From: Leifsonia tongyongensis
Lineage (GTDB): Bacteria; Actinomycetota; Actinomycetes; Actinomycetales; Microbacteriaceae
Direction: 5' to 3'
DNA: 64,000 bases
Assembly: GCF_010686705.1 (NCBI RefSeq)
Contig: NZ_JAAGWY010000003.1
Span: 248,001 to 312,000, forward strand
Of the stretch, positions 57,303-64,000 are shown piece by piece. Numbering within the stretch: position 1 is the stretch's first letter; every line of letters begins with the position of its first letter. The notes beneath the pieces were generated by a model. It made no database searches. It saw only the letters and a list, made by a program, of their open reading frames with translations, and was not told where the DNA came from. The position numbers were made by a program, and so were the translations under genes.

Positions 57303-57768
57303 GTCGAACTTCCCCCGCACGCTCCGGCCGATCATCCTCCGCGCCGTGAGCGAAGCGCAGCGTCGCGGCGACAGCGCCGTCGAAGCGGAGCACCTCCTGC
57401 TCGCGCTGGCCGACGACAGCGACCGCGAGCCCGCTGCGACGTTCGCGGCGGTCGGACTCGATCACGCAGGCATCATCCGGGCGCTCCGTGCCGAGCGCGT
57501 CGCAAGCCTCGAAGCGGCCGGCGTGACGCCCGTGCCGGAGGACCGACTCGTATCGGCCGCCCGAATCACCCGTCCGCGCTGGGGCGCGTCGGCGCGCCAG
57601 GCCATGGTCGCCGCCTCCCGGATGCGCACGGGCCCCGAACGGCGACGGCGCATGGCGGAGAAAGATCTGGCGATCGCGTTGCTCGACCTCCAGCTCGGAA
57701 CAGTTCCCCGGGCACTCGAACTCGCCGGGATCGACCGCACAGCACTCGTCGCCGCACTCTCCGGTTGA
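57295..57768 (+). CDS. Solitary Clp N-terminal (repeat) domain protein
   Basis: A 157-residue protein composed of a Clp N-type double helical repeat: RAVSEAQRRGDSAVEAEHLL near residue 16 and RRRMAEKDLAIALLDLQ near 118. In ClpA/ClpC such domains bind substrates and adaptors. Here no AAA ATPase follows, so this could be a stand-alone adaptor or stress sensor. It is coupled to the upstream autoregulated HTH gene. Confidence 0.85.
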   Translation: MDESNFPRTLRPIILRAVSEAQRRGDSAVEAEHLLLALADDSDREPAATFAAVGLDHAGIIRALRAERVASLEAAGVTPVPEDRLVSAARITRPRWGASARQAMVAASRMRTGPERRRRMAEKDLAIALLDLQLGTVPRALELAGIDRTALVAALSG

Positions 57769-57812
57769 GGGTCGGCCGCCCATCCGGTCCACTTTCACGC
57801 GTGAGACGAGCC

Positions 57813-57845
57813 TGTAAGCGCCGCGTAAGCGGCGTGTAAGCGGGC
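57813..57845 (+). promoter_or_regulatory. Three 11-bp-spaced heptamer direct repeats (SARP-like site)
   Basis: GTAAGCG occurs three times at 57814, 57825 and 57836, with exactly four bases between copies, giving an 11-bp period that puts the heptamers on one face of the helix. This is the layout of sites bound by SARP regulators (for example DnrI or ActII-ORF4) near -35 of target promoters. The block lies in the 123-base gap before the ABC exporter genes, and a SARP gene is downstream of that operon on the opposite strand. OmpR-type regulators also use such repeats. I see no clear -10 hexamer. Confidence 0.6.
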
Positions 57846-57891
57846 TGCCCCACCATGGACATCGCACCACGAATCCACAGGAAGGATCATC

Positions 57892-58896
57892 ATGACCACC
57901 AGCTCCGACTGGGCTGTCGAAGCCCACGGGCTCGTCAAGGTCTTCGGCGACAACCGTGCGGTCGACGGCGTCGACCTCAGTGTCCGTGCCGGGACGGTCT
58001 ACGGCGTGCTCGGCCCGAACGGGGCCGGCAAGACGACGACCATCAGCATGCTCGCCACCCTGCTCAAGCCCGATGGCGGGACGGCCACGATCTTCGGCCA
58101 CGACGTGCGCCGCGAGCAGCAGATCGTTCGCCAGCTCATCGGCGTGACGGCGCAGTTCGCCTCGGTGGACGAGCGCCTGTCGGCGACCGAGAACCTCGTC
58201 ATCTTCTCGCGCCTCCTCGGTCTCAGCCGGTCGGAGGCGAAGCGCAAGAGCGCCGAGCTGCTCGAGGAGTTCGGTCTCACCGATGCCGCGAAGCGCCCGC
58301 TGAGCAAATTCTCCGGCGGGATGCGCCGCCGCCTCGACCTCGCGGCCAGCCTGATCGCGCAGCCGCCGCTCATCTTCCTCGACGAGCCGACGACCGGGCT
58401 CGACCCGCGCACGCGCGCCCAGATGTGGGACACCATCCGCCGCCTGGTCGCCACGGGCTCCACGGTTCTCCTGACCACCCAGTACCTCGACGAGGCGGAC
58501 CAGCTCGCCGACCGCATCGCGGTCATCGACCGCGGCCGCGTGGTCGCCGAAGGCACCGCAGACGAACTGAAGGCCTCCGTCGGCGAGTCGTCACTGCAAC
58601 TGCGCCTCGCCGATCGGGCCGACATGGAGGATGCGCGCCGCGCGATCACCTCGGTGCTCGGGGTCGAGTCGGTCGTCTCGCCGGAAGGCACCCGGGTCAC
58701 GGCCCCCATGCGCAACCCCGACACCGTCGCCGAACTCCTGGTCACCTTCCGGGAGGCCGGCATCCACCTCACCGAGCTGTCGGTGCAGAAGCCGACCCTC
58801 GACGAGGTGTTCCTGACACTCACCGGTCACGGTGTCGACGACGAGAAATCCGGCTCCGACGAGGACGCCGCCGAAGCAGAAAGGGTCAGCGCATGA
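57892..58896 (+). CDS. DrrA-type ABC transporter ATP-binding protein
   Basis: A 334-residue ABC ATPase of the daunorubicin-resistance type. Walker A GPNGAGKTTT is near residue 42, the signature FSGGMRRRLDLA near 140, Walker B LIFLDEPTTGLDPR near 160 and the switch region TTQYLDEADQLAD near 195. The C-terminal extension of about 100 residues ending VSVQKPTLDEVFLTLTGH-type sequence is typical of DrrA. With the next gene it forms an exporter. It has a GGAAGG ribosome-binding site. Confidence 0.93.
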   Translation: MTTSSDWAVEAHGLVKVFGDNRAVDGVDLSVRAGTVYGVLGPNGAGKTTTISMLATLLKPDGGTATIFGHDVRREQQIVRQLIGVTAQFASVDERLSATENLVIFSRLLGLSRSEAKRKSAELLEEFGLTDAAKRPLSKFSGGMRRRLDLAASLIAQPPLIFLDEPTTGLDPRTRAQMWDTIRRLVATGSTVLLTTQYLDEADQLADRIAVIDRGRVVAEGTADELKASVGESSLQLRLADRADMEDARRAITSVLGVESVVSPEGTRVTAPMRNPDTVAELLVTFREAGIHLTELSVQKPTLDEVFLTLTGHGVDDEKSGSDEDAAEAERVSA

Positions 58897-59723
58897 GCGC
58901 CGTCACCCTCAACACACCGACCATCACCCCGCCGTCGCAACGGAATCTCCGCAACCATGTGAGCATCCGCCAGTCGTTCGCGAACTCGTTCACGATGGCC
59001 TACCGCGGCGTGCTCAAGATCAAGCGCACGCCCGAGCAGCTCTTCGATGTGACGCTCCAGCCGATCATCTTCACCGTGATGTTCGCGTACCTGTTCGGTG
59101 GCGCGATCTCCGGCAGCGTGGAGAACTATCTGCCAGCGCTCATCCCGGGAATCCTGGTACAGACCGTGATCACGACGTCCGTGGTCACGGGTGTGCAGCT
59201 GCGCGAAGACATGGACAAAGGTGTTTTCGACAGGTTCAAGTCACTGCCGATCGCACGAATAGCGCCACTTGCAGGCGCTTTGCTCGCCGATACGATCCGC
59301 TATGCGATCGCCACCACCATCACGTTCGCGGTCGGATTCCTGATGGGCTACCACCCCAAGGCCGGGTTCGGCTTCGTCGTGTTGGCCGGGATGCTGGTGA
59401 TCGTCTCGTCCTGGGCGATCAGCTGGATCTTCGCCTTCTTCGGCGTCATCGCCAGAACAGCGAGCTCAGTCCAGGGCATCTCGTTCCTGATCCTGTTCCC
59501 GCTGACGTTCCTCTCGAACGCGTACGTGCCGGTCGACACTTTGCCGGGCTGGCTCCAGACCTTCGTCAACATCAACCCGGTGTCGCACCTCGTCACCGCA
59601 GTGCGCGACCTGGCCAACAACGGGACCTTCGGAGCCGAGGGCTGGCTGGCGATCCTCGGCGCTGCGGTCATCGTGCTGGTGTTCGCACCGCTCACGGTGC
59701 GCGCCTACATGCGCAAGGCGTAG
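58893..59723 (+). CDS. DrrB-type ABC-2 transporter permease
   Basis: A 276-residue ABC-2 membrane subunit with six predicted helices. The N-terminal cytoplasmic part (about 45 residues) leads to a YRGVLKIKRTPEQLFDVTLQP segment before the first helix. The REDMDKGVFDRFKSLPI coupling helix is near residue 108, and the FLSNAYVPVDTLPGWLQ loop near 210 is the family's extracytoplasmic signature. It overlaps the ATPase gene by ATGA and converges with the SARP gene with a 19-base overlap. A drug, lipid or pigment is the likely cargo. Confidence 0.92.
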   Translation: MSAVTLNTPTITPPSQRNLRNHVSIRQSFANSFTMAYRGVLKIKRTPEQLFDVTLQPIIFTVMFAYLFGGAISGSVENYLPALIPGILVQTVITTSVVTGVQLREDMDKGVFDRFKSLPIARIAPLAGALLADTIRYAIATTITFAVGFLMGYHPKAGFGFVVLAGMLVIVSSWAISWIFAFFGVIARTASSVQGISFLILFPLTFLSNAYVPVDTLPGWLQTFVNINPVSHLVTAVRDLANNGTFGAEGWLAILGAAVIVLVFAPLTVRAYMRKA

Positions 59724-62700
59724 CGCAGCAGGTCGATCACGCGGTCGACGGCTTCGTCACGGGTGAGGGATGCGGCGGATGACAGGGCGGCCTCGACCGC
59801 CTCGTCACCCCACGCATCCCTCACTTCGCGTTCGAGGATGGGGCGTTCGAGCGACCGGAGGTCCTGGCGGGCGTTGAGGCGCGCGGAGAGGCCGAAGAGC
59901 TCCAGCCCCGCTTCGACCCGTTCGGCGCTCGGTTCGGCGTCGCCGCGCTCCCAGAGGGTCCACGCCGCGAGACCTGCTACTGCGGATCCGAGCACGGGTC
60001 TGTCGACGTAGGCGGACCGCATCCGGTACTGGACGAGCACGCGAGTGCGGAGATCCCGCGCGACCCCGTCGATGAAGGTGTAATCGGAAACCTGGGCGCG
60101 GATGTGCGCGAGCAGGCACGCTGCCGACACGATGTTCAGCCAGGGGGCGGGTCCTGGGACCGCTGACGGATCGGTCGTGGCGAACACCGCGACCGCCTCC
60201 CGGTACTGGGCCAGGCCCGACTCGACGCGCCCGGTCACGAGGTCGATCTCGGCCAGCCCGCTCCGCCCGATCGCGCGGAGGTCGAGGAAGTCGAAGCCGA
60301 GGGCATCGGCATCGTCGGTCGCGAAACGTTCCAGGATGGGCCGGCCCCGGTCGAGGTCCCCGGTCGCGACGGCGTTCATCGCGATCAGCCATTCGAGCTG
60401 CCGCAGGTCGCCGTCGGCCTGGAGGGAGGAGAGGCCCGCCTCGGCCCGGACCGCCCACTCGAGTGCCTCGGCCCGATGGGCGAGCTGGCTGTGCAGCTGG
60501 GTGAGCCCCTGCGCGGCCGAGGCCTGCCCCCAGGTGTCGTCGAGTCGCACGGCGAGCTCGTATGAGCGCTGCGCCTCAGCGAGCGCTACGTCCAGCTCGC
60601 CCGCGTTCTCGTGGAACTGGGCGGAGATCAACGTCGCCATCGACGCCGTCGCCGGGTCGGGGGATGCGGTGTACTCCGCGAGCAGTCCGAATCCTTCTGC
60701 CGGTCTGCCCGCGGCGAGGATGAGGTTGGTGAGCGCCTCGAGGCGCCCGTCCGGCAGCACAGTGCCGCGCTTGATGCGCTTGAGTCGCGCGAGCGCGCGG
60801 CCGGCGACGCTCGAGTCGAAGTAGAGGAAAGTCGCCCCGATCACCGCATACGTGGCGGCCGTCTCCAGCCGCTCGGCCGGCTCCGGCTCGTAGCCGCGAA
60901 GCGCTTCGAGCACAGTCGGCCCGAACGCGATGACCTCCGAATGCGCGCTCCGGAGCGTCCAGTAGTAGGCGAGGGTCGCGAACACCACGGCGACGACGTC
61001 CGGCCTGTCCTCGTCCATCGCGGAGCGGAGCACCGAGACGAGGTTGTCCTGCTCCGACGTGACGAGCTGGAAGGTATGCACCTGCTCGGCGCCGTTCAGG
61101 TGACCGAGCGACGCACTGCTGAACGCCCGTGCCCACCGGTACATCCCCTCGCGGACCAGGTCGGTCTCACCGGCCCGGATGAGGACGAGGTCGCCGAATT
61201 CGCGTACCGTCTCGAGCATCCGGTAGCGCAGGATGCCCGTCGTAGCGTCCTCGGCGACCGAGACGAGGGACTGGTTGACGAGGGCGTCGAGGTCGTCGAG
61301 GATGTCGTCCTGTGAGCCGGCCACCACCTCGGCAGCCTCCGCGCTGAACCCGTCGGGAAAACGGGACAGCCGGCGCAACAGGGCCCGCTGCGGGTCGGTG
61401 AGCAGGTTCCAGCTCCAGTCGATGACGGCGAGAAGCGTGCGGTGACGCTCGGGGGCCGTGCGCTCGCCGCTGGTCAGCAGCGCGAACCGGTTGCCGAGGC
61501 GGCGTTCGACCTCTTCGACCGACATCGAGCGGATGCGCGCGGCCGCCAGCTCGATGGCCAGCGGCAGTCCATCCAGCCGATCGCAGAGCCGCACCACGAC
61601 GTCGAGGGGGAGCACGACGGCTGGGCGTGCCGCCCGCGCACGTTCCACGAACAGGGCGACCGCAGGACCGAGCGATGACAGATCGGTAGAAACCGGCGTC
61701 GACGGCACGATGTCGGTTGGTGACAGGCCACTCTTGAGCGAATCGAGCTGGTAGACACGCTCGGCGCCGATCGCAAGCGGGGCACGGCTGGTCGCGAGGA
61801 TGCGCACCATGGTCGTCGAATCGAGGATGTCCGCGACCCAGGCCGCCGCCGCATCCACGATGTGCTCGCAGTTGTCGACGATGAGCAGGGTCTCCCGTTC
61901 GGCGAGCAGGCTCAGGATGCGCGACCGCAGGTCGATCCGCGCGATGGGGTCGATCGACTGCACGCGGGTCGACCGGGCCTCACGGATGCCCAGCGTGGAG
62001 GCCAGCGCCAGTCCCAGGTCGTCGCCGCTGCGCACGCTCGCCAGTTCGAGCACGATGACCGCAGGGGTGAGCACGGCGCGATTGCCGATCTCCTGGGCGA
62101 GTCGGGTCTTGCCGAGGCCCCCGGCCCCGAGGATGGTCGTGAGCCGCCCGGTCGCGACGAGGTCCTCGACCGCATCGAGGTCGTACTCGCGGCCGATCAG
62201 GGTGTTCGGAGCGGTGCGCAGCCCGATGCGGGTGCGGGCGCCGGCGACGGGCGCCGTCGGAACCTCCTCGACGAGGAGCGCAGCATTGAGTGCGACGAGC
62301 TCCGGCCCCGGCCGCGTGCCGAGGGCGTCGCGCAGGCGGGAACGGAAGTCGTCGAACGCACGGATGGCGTCGTTGCGGCGCCCCGCCGCGTCGAGCGTCA
62401 AGAGGAGTTCGCGCTGCAGACCCTCGTCGAGCGGTGAGGCGGCCAGGAGCGGATCGAGATCGGCGAGGGCCGCGGAGGTGTCGCCCTCTGCCCGGTGCGA
62501 CCGTGCGCGGATCAGCAGCAGCTCGGACCGGAGGGAACCGGCGACCCGTTCGAGTTCGGATGCGAGCGGGGTCGAACCGAGTTCTGCGCCGGGGTCGCCC
62601 CGCCAGAGTGCGAGGGCCGCGGACGCGTCGTTGGCGGCGCGGGCAGGGTCGCCCGCGACCTCGGCCGCGCGTGCGCGCTCGAGGAGGGCGCGTGCCAGGC

Positions 62701-63013
62701 CCAGGTCGGTGTGCTCCGGAGGTACCGCGAGCGCATACCCACTGGCAGTGGATTCGAGGATGCCGTCAGCACTGGCCGTGCGGACGCGCGAGACGAGCGT
62801 CTGGAGCGCTGCGCGCTCCTGCCGGGGCGGTGCGTCATCCCAGAGGTCGTCGACCAGCGACGGGACGCTGACGGATCCGCGCGCGAGGACGAGCGAGACG
62901 ATGAGGCTCTTGCCGAGGGTGCCCGAGGGCTCGGCGAGTACACCCGAGCGATCCTCGACCAGGACGGGGCCGAGGACGGCGACGCGAGGCCGCGGCCGGG
63001 TCGAGGAGTCCAC
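59705..63013 (-). CDS. AfsR/SARP family regulator with NB-ARC ATPase and TPR region
   Basis: A 1102-residue transcription activator. A winged-helix OmpR-like DNA-binding domain occupies about residues 15-95 (SVPSLVDDLWDDAPPRQERAAL), the BTAD domain about 100-245, an NB-ARC-type ATPase about 280-560 (Walker A TTILGAGGLGKTRLAQE near 290, and LLIVDNCEH near 385), and a TPR-like helical region about 700-1080. SARP activators typically drive antibiotic or secondary-metabolite genes. The start is GTG 63013 with TAAACT 12 nt upstream. The DrrAB-type exporter is convergent, and heptamer repeats of the SARP type precede it. Confidence 0.9.
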   Translation of the reverse strand: MDSSTRPRPRVAVLGPVLVEDRSGVLAEPSGTLGKSLIVSLVLARGSVSVPSLVDDLWDDAPPRQERAALQTLVSRVRTASADGILESTASGYALAVPPEHTDLGLARALLERARAAEVAGDPARAANDASAALALWRGDPGAELGSTPLASELERVAGSLRSELLLIRARSHRAEGDTSAALADLDPLLAASPLDEGLQRELLLTLDAAGRRNDAIRAFDDFRSRLRDALGTRPGPELVALNAALLVEEVPTAPVAGARTRIGLRTAPNTLIGREYDLDAVEDLVATGRLTTILGAGGLGKTRLAQEIGNRAVLTPAVIVLELASVRSGDDLGLALASTLGIREARSTRVQSIDPIARIDLRSRILSLLAERETLLIVDNCEHIVDAAAAWVADILDSTTMVRILATSRAPLAIGAERVYQLDSLKSGLSPTDIVPSTPVSTDLSSLGPAVALFVERARAARPAVVLPLDVVVRLCDRLDGLPLAIELAAARIRSMSVEEVERRLGNRFALLTSGERTAPERHRTLLAVIDWSWNLLTDPQRALLRRLSRFPDGFSAEAAEVVAGSQDDILDDLDALVNQSLVSVAEDATTGILRYRMLETVREFGDLVLIRAGETDLVREGMYRWARAFSSASLGHLNGAEQVHTFQLVTSEQDNLVSVLRSAMDEDRPDVVAVVFATLAYYWTLRSAHSEVIAFGPTVLEALRGYEPEPAERLETAATYAVIGATFLYFDSSVAGRALARLKRIKRGTVLPDGRLEALTNLILAAGRPAEGFGLLAEYTASPDPATASMATLISAQFHENAGELDVALAEAQRSYELAVRLDDTWGQASAAQGLTQLHSQLAHRAEALEWAVRAEAGLSSLQADGDLRQLEWLIAMNAVATGDLDRGRPILERFATDDADALGFDFLDLRAIGRSGLAEIDLVTGRVESGLAQYREAVAVFATTDPSAVPGPAPWLNIVSAACLLAHIRAQVSDYTFIDGVARDLRTRVLVQYRMRSAYVDRPVLGSAVAGLAAWTLWERGDAEPSAERVEAGLELFGLSARLNARQDLRSLERPILEREVRDAWGDEAVEAALSSAASLTRDEAVDRVIDLLRYALRM

Positions 63014-63138
63014 TCGCCGAGTTTAGCGAGCGCGGGCGCGACGAACCGGCATCGTCCGGGGCGTGCGGCGGAGAGCGGCGATAGGCTCAGCGAGAGACGG
63101 TGCTGCAGCGAATGCGCAGCGCACTCCGGGAGGCGCAC

Positions 63139-63732
63139 ATGGCGAACGATTGGTCGGAGTTCTACACGGCGCAGGCGGGACGGGGGGTCCGCGCGACATT
63201 CGTCGCGGGACTCGAGGCACGCGACGATCTCCCGCCGGGCCGGGCGATCGACCTGGGCTGCGGCGACGGCGTGGAGACCCGCGAGCTTCTCGAACGCGGC
63301 TGGCGTGTGCTCGCCATCGACTCAGACGACGCCGTCGAAGATCGCGTCCGGTCGACGATCGGCGACGCCGCCGACGGCGCGCCCGTCGAGATCTGGCAGC
63401 GTTCGTTCGAAACCCTGACCGGGCTGCCCGAGGCCGACTTCGTCTATGCCGGGTTCGCCCTGCCGTTCTGCGACGCCTCGCATTTTCCGTACCTCTGGGC
63501 GGACATCCGCGAATCCCTCCAGCCCGGCGGCGTCTTCGCCGGCGAGTTCTTCGGCCCGGACGACGACTGGTTCGGGCGACCCGGGATGAATTTCCACGAC
63601 AGCGCCGGCGTGCAGCGGATGCTCGCCGATCTCGACATCGTCCAGGTCGTCGAGGACAACCGCGACGGGCTCTCGTTCGAAGGCCCGAAGCACTGGCACG
63701 TGTTCCACGTCGTCGCTCGCAACCCCGCCTGA
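63139..63732 (+). CDS. Class I SAM-dependent methyltransferase
   Basis: A 197-residue methyltransferase with a Rossmann fold. The SAM loop AIDLGCGDGVETRELLERG is near residue 37 and the acidic second motif VLAIDSDD near 60. The Phe/Tyr-rich middle (FVYAGFALPFC) and the KHWHVFHVVARN C-terminal strand resemble TehB/tellurite-resistance-type small-molecule methyltransferases. The target is unknown. The ATG at 63139 was chosen for the GGGAGG ribosome-binding site; upstream in-frame starts at 63100 and 63112 are weaker. Confidence 0.87.
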   Translation: MANDWSEFYTAQAGRGVRATFVAGLEARDDLPPGRAIDLGCGDGVETRELLERGWRVLAIDSDDAVEDRVRSTIGDAADGAPVEIWQRSFETLTGLPEADFVYAGFALPFCDASHFPYLWADIRESLQPGGVFAGEFFGPDDDWFGRPGMNFHDSAGVQRMLADLDIVQVVEDNRDGLSFEGPKHWHVFHVVARNPA

Positions 63733-63761
63733 GGGAGCGGGCGCCGAGGCTGCGGTTCGCT

Positions 63762-64000
63762 TCAGCGGATGGTCTTGCGCGAGGTGATCTGCCCCGTGTC
63801 GAAGCCGAGCAGGTGCAGCCCCCCGTGGAAGCGCGCGTGCTCGATCTTGATGCAGCGGTCCATCACGACCGTCAGGCCTTTCGATTCGCCGTACTCGGCG
63901 GCGTCCTGGTTCCAGATGCCGAGCTGGACCCAGATCGTCGGGGCGCCGATCGCGACGACCTCGTCGATGACGGCGGGGATGTCGCTGCCCTTGCGGAAGA
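63762..64000 (-). CDS. CoA-binding domain protein (C-terminal fragment)
   Basis: The last 79 codons of a small CoA-binding protein of the YccU/CoA_binding_2 family; the start lies beyond the right edge. The visible part begins FRKGSDIPAVIDEVVAIGA and has the conserved blocks IWVQLGIWNQDAAEYGESKG and MDRCIKIEHARFHGGLHL. Family members are about 140 residues with a Rossmann fold like the alpha subunit of succinyl-CoA synthetase; the function is unclear. It converges with the methyltransferase gene, 29 bases away. Confidence 0.85.
   Translation of the reverse strand, partial: FRKGSDIPAVIDEVVAIGAPTIWVQLGIWNQDAAEYGESKGLTVVMDRCIKIEHARFHGGLHLLGFDTGQITSRKTIR

Noticed and set aside
57855-58892. Open frame joined in frame to the DrrB permease upstream, overlapping DrrA
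   Set aside because: The upstream part is an alternative frame of the ATPase gene with low-complexity Arg/Pro composition. The permease starts at the ATGA overlap at 58893.

Overview
The window is a very GC-rich, densely packed bacterial chromosome segment. Translated genes average one per kilobase and no gap exceeds about 300 bases. Heavy use of GCATCC/GGATGCG codon pairs, leaderless promoters (a TANNNT hexamer 12 nt before the start codon), SARP and LAL regulators and DUF3054/DUF4349/DUF2510 proteins point to an actinobacterium, most likely of the Microbacteriaceae. The family is an inference. I see no rRNA, tRNA, CRISPR, prophage or insertion sequence.

Layout. 1-9.8 kb: a partial Fpg/Nei glycosylase, a SCO4226-type nickel-binding protein, a large LuxR/LAL regulator, the divergent lysE-lysG exporter/regulator pair, and a 965-residue kinase/M23-like/aminotransferase fusion divergent from an Lrp regulator and its coupled SDR. 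9.8-18.1 kb: M24 peptidase plus acyl-CoA dehydrogenase, a DUF4349 lipoprotein, a hydrolase, a TetR repressor with two operators facing a membrane exporter-like protein, an aldo/keto reductase and an MFS transporter. 18.1-22.0 kb: a class I ribonucleotide reductase locus under a promoter carrying DnaA-box-like and NrdR-box-like sites. 22.3-27.1 kb: four same-strand genes (rhodanese, cysteine-synthase-like PLP enzyme, flavin monooxygenase, and a HAL-family protein without the MIO tripeptide). 27.1-36.6 kb: GNAT, a polar amino acid ABC importer, HrpA helicase, an acyl-CoA synthetase and a small membrane protein. 36.7-48 kb: a frameshifted AbiEi/DUF559 pseudogene, FMN reductase plus cysteine desulfurase, YyaL-type protein, pabC, acylphosphatase, methyltransferase, phosphoesterase and oxidoreductases. 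48-57 kb: a second LAL regulator, DUF2510 protein, DksA/TraR, glutathione peroxidase, a zinc-independent alcohol-dehydrogenase-like reductase, a second rhodanese and sdaA. 57-64 kb: an autoregulated-looking HTH/Clp-N pair, a DrrAB-type ABC exporter, a convergent SARP regulator, a methyltransferase and a partial CoA-binding protein.

The most unusual locus is nrdAB. The alpha subunit stops before its redox-active cysteine tail, and that tail (ending in a CxxC) is an in-frame 27-codon ORF starting directly after the TAA. The beta subunit has Phe at the radical tyrosine position and Glu as first metal ligand, the signature of a subclass Ic (Mn/Fe) enzyme. Its promoter combines an inverted pair of DnaA boxes with two NrdR-like boxes.

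Other notable points are the HAL-like protein lacking Ala-Ser-Gly, three exact 11-bp-spaced heptamers in front of the ABC exporter next to a SARP gene, a leaderless promoter straddled by two palindromic operators, at least four genes whose TAG stop codon lies inside the next gene's -10 hexamer, several families of intergenic palindromes, and tandem duplications centred on stop codons.
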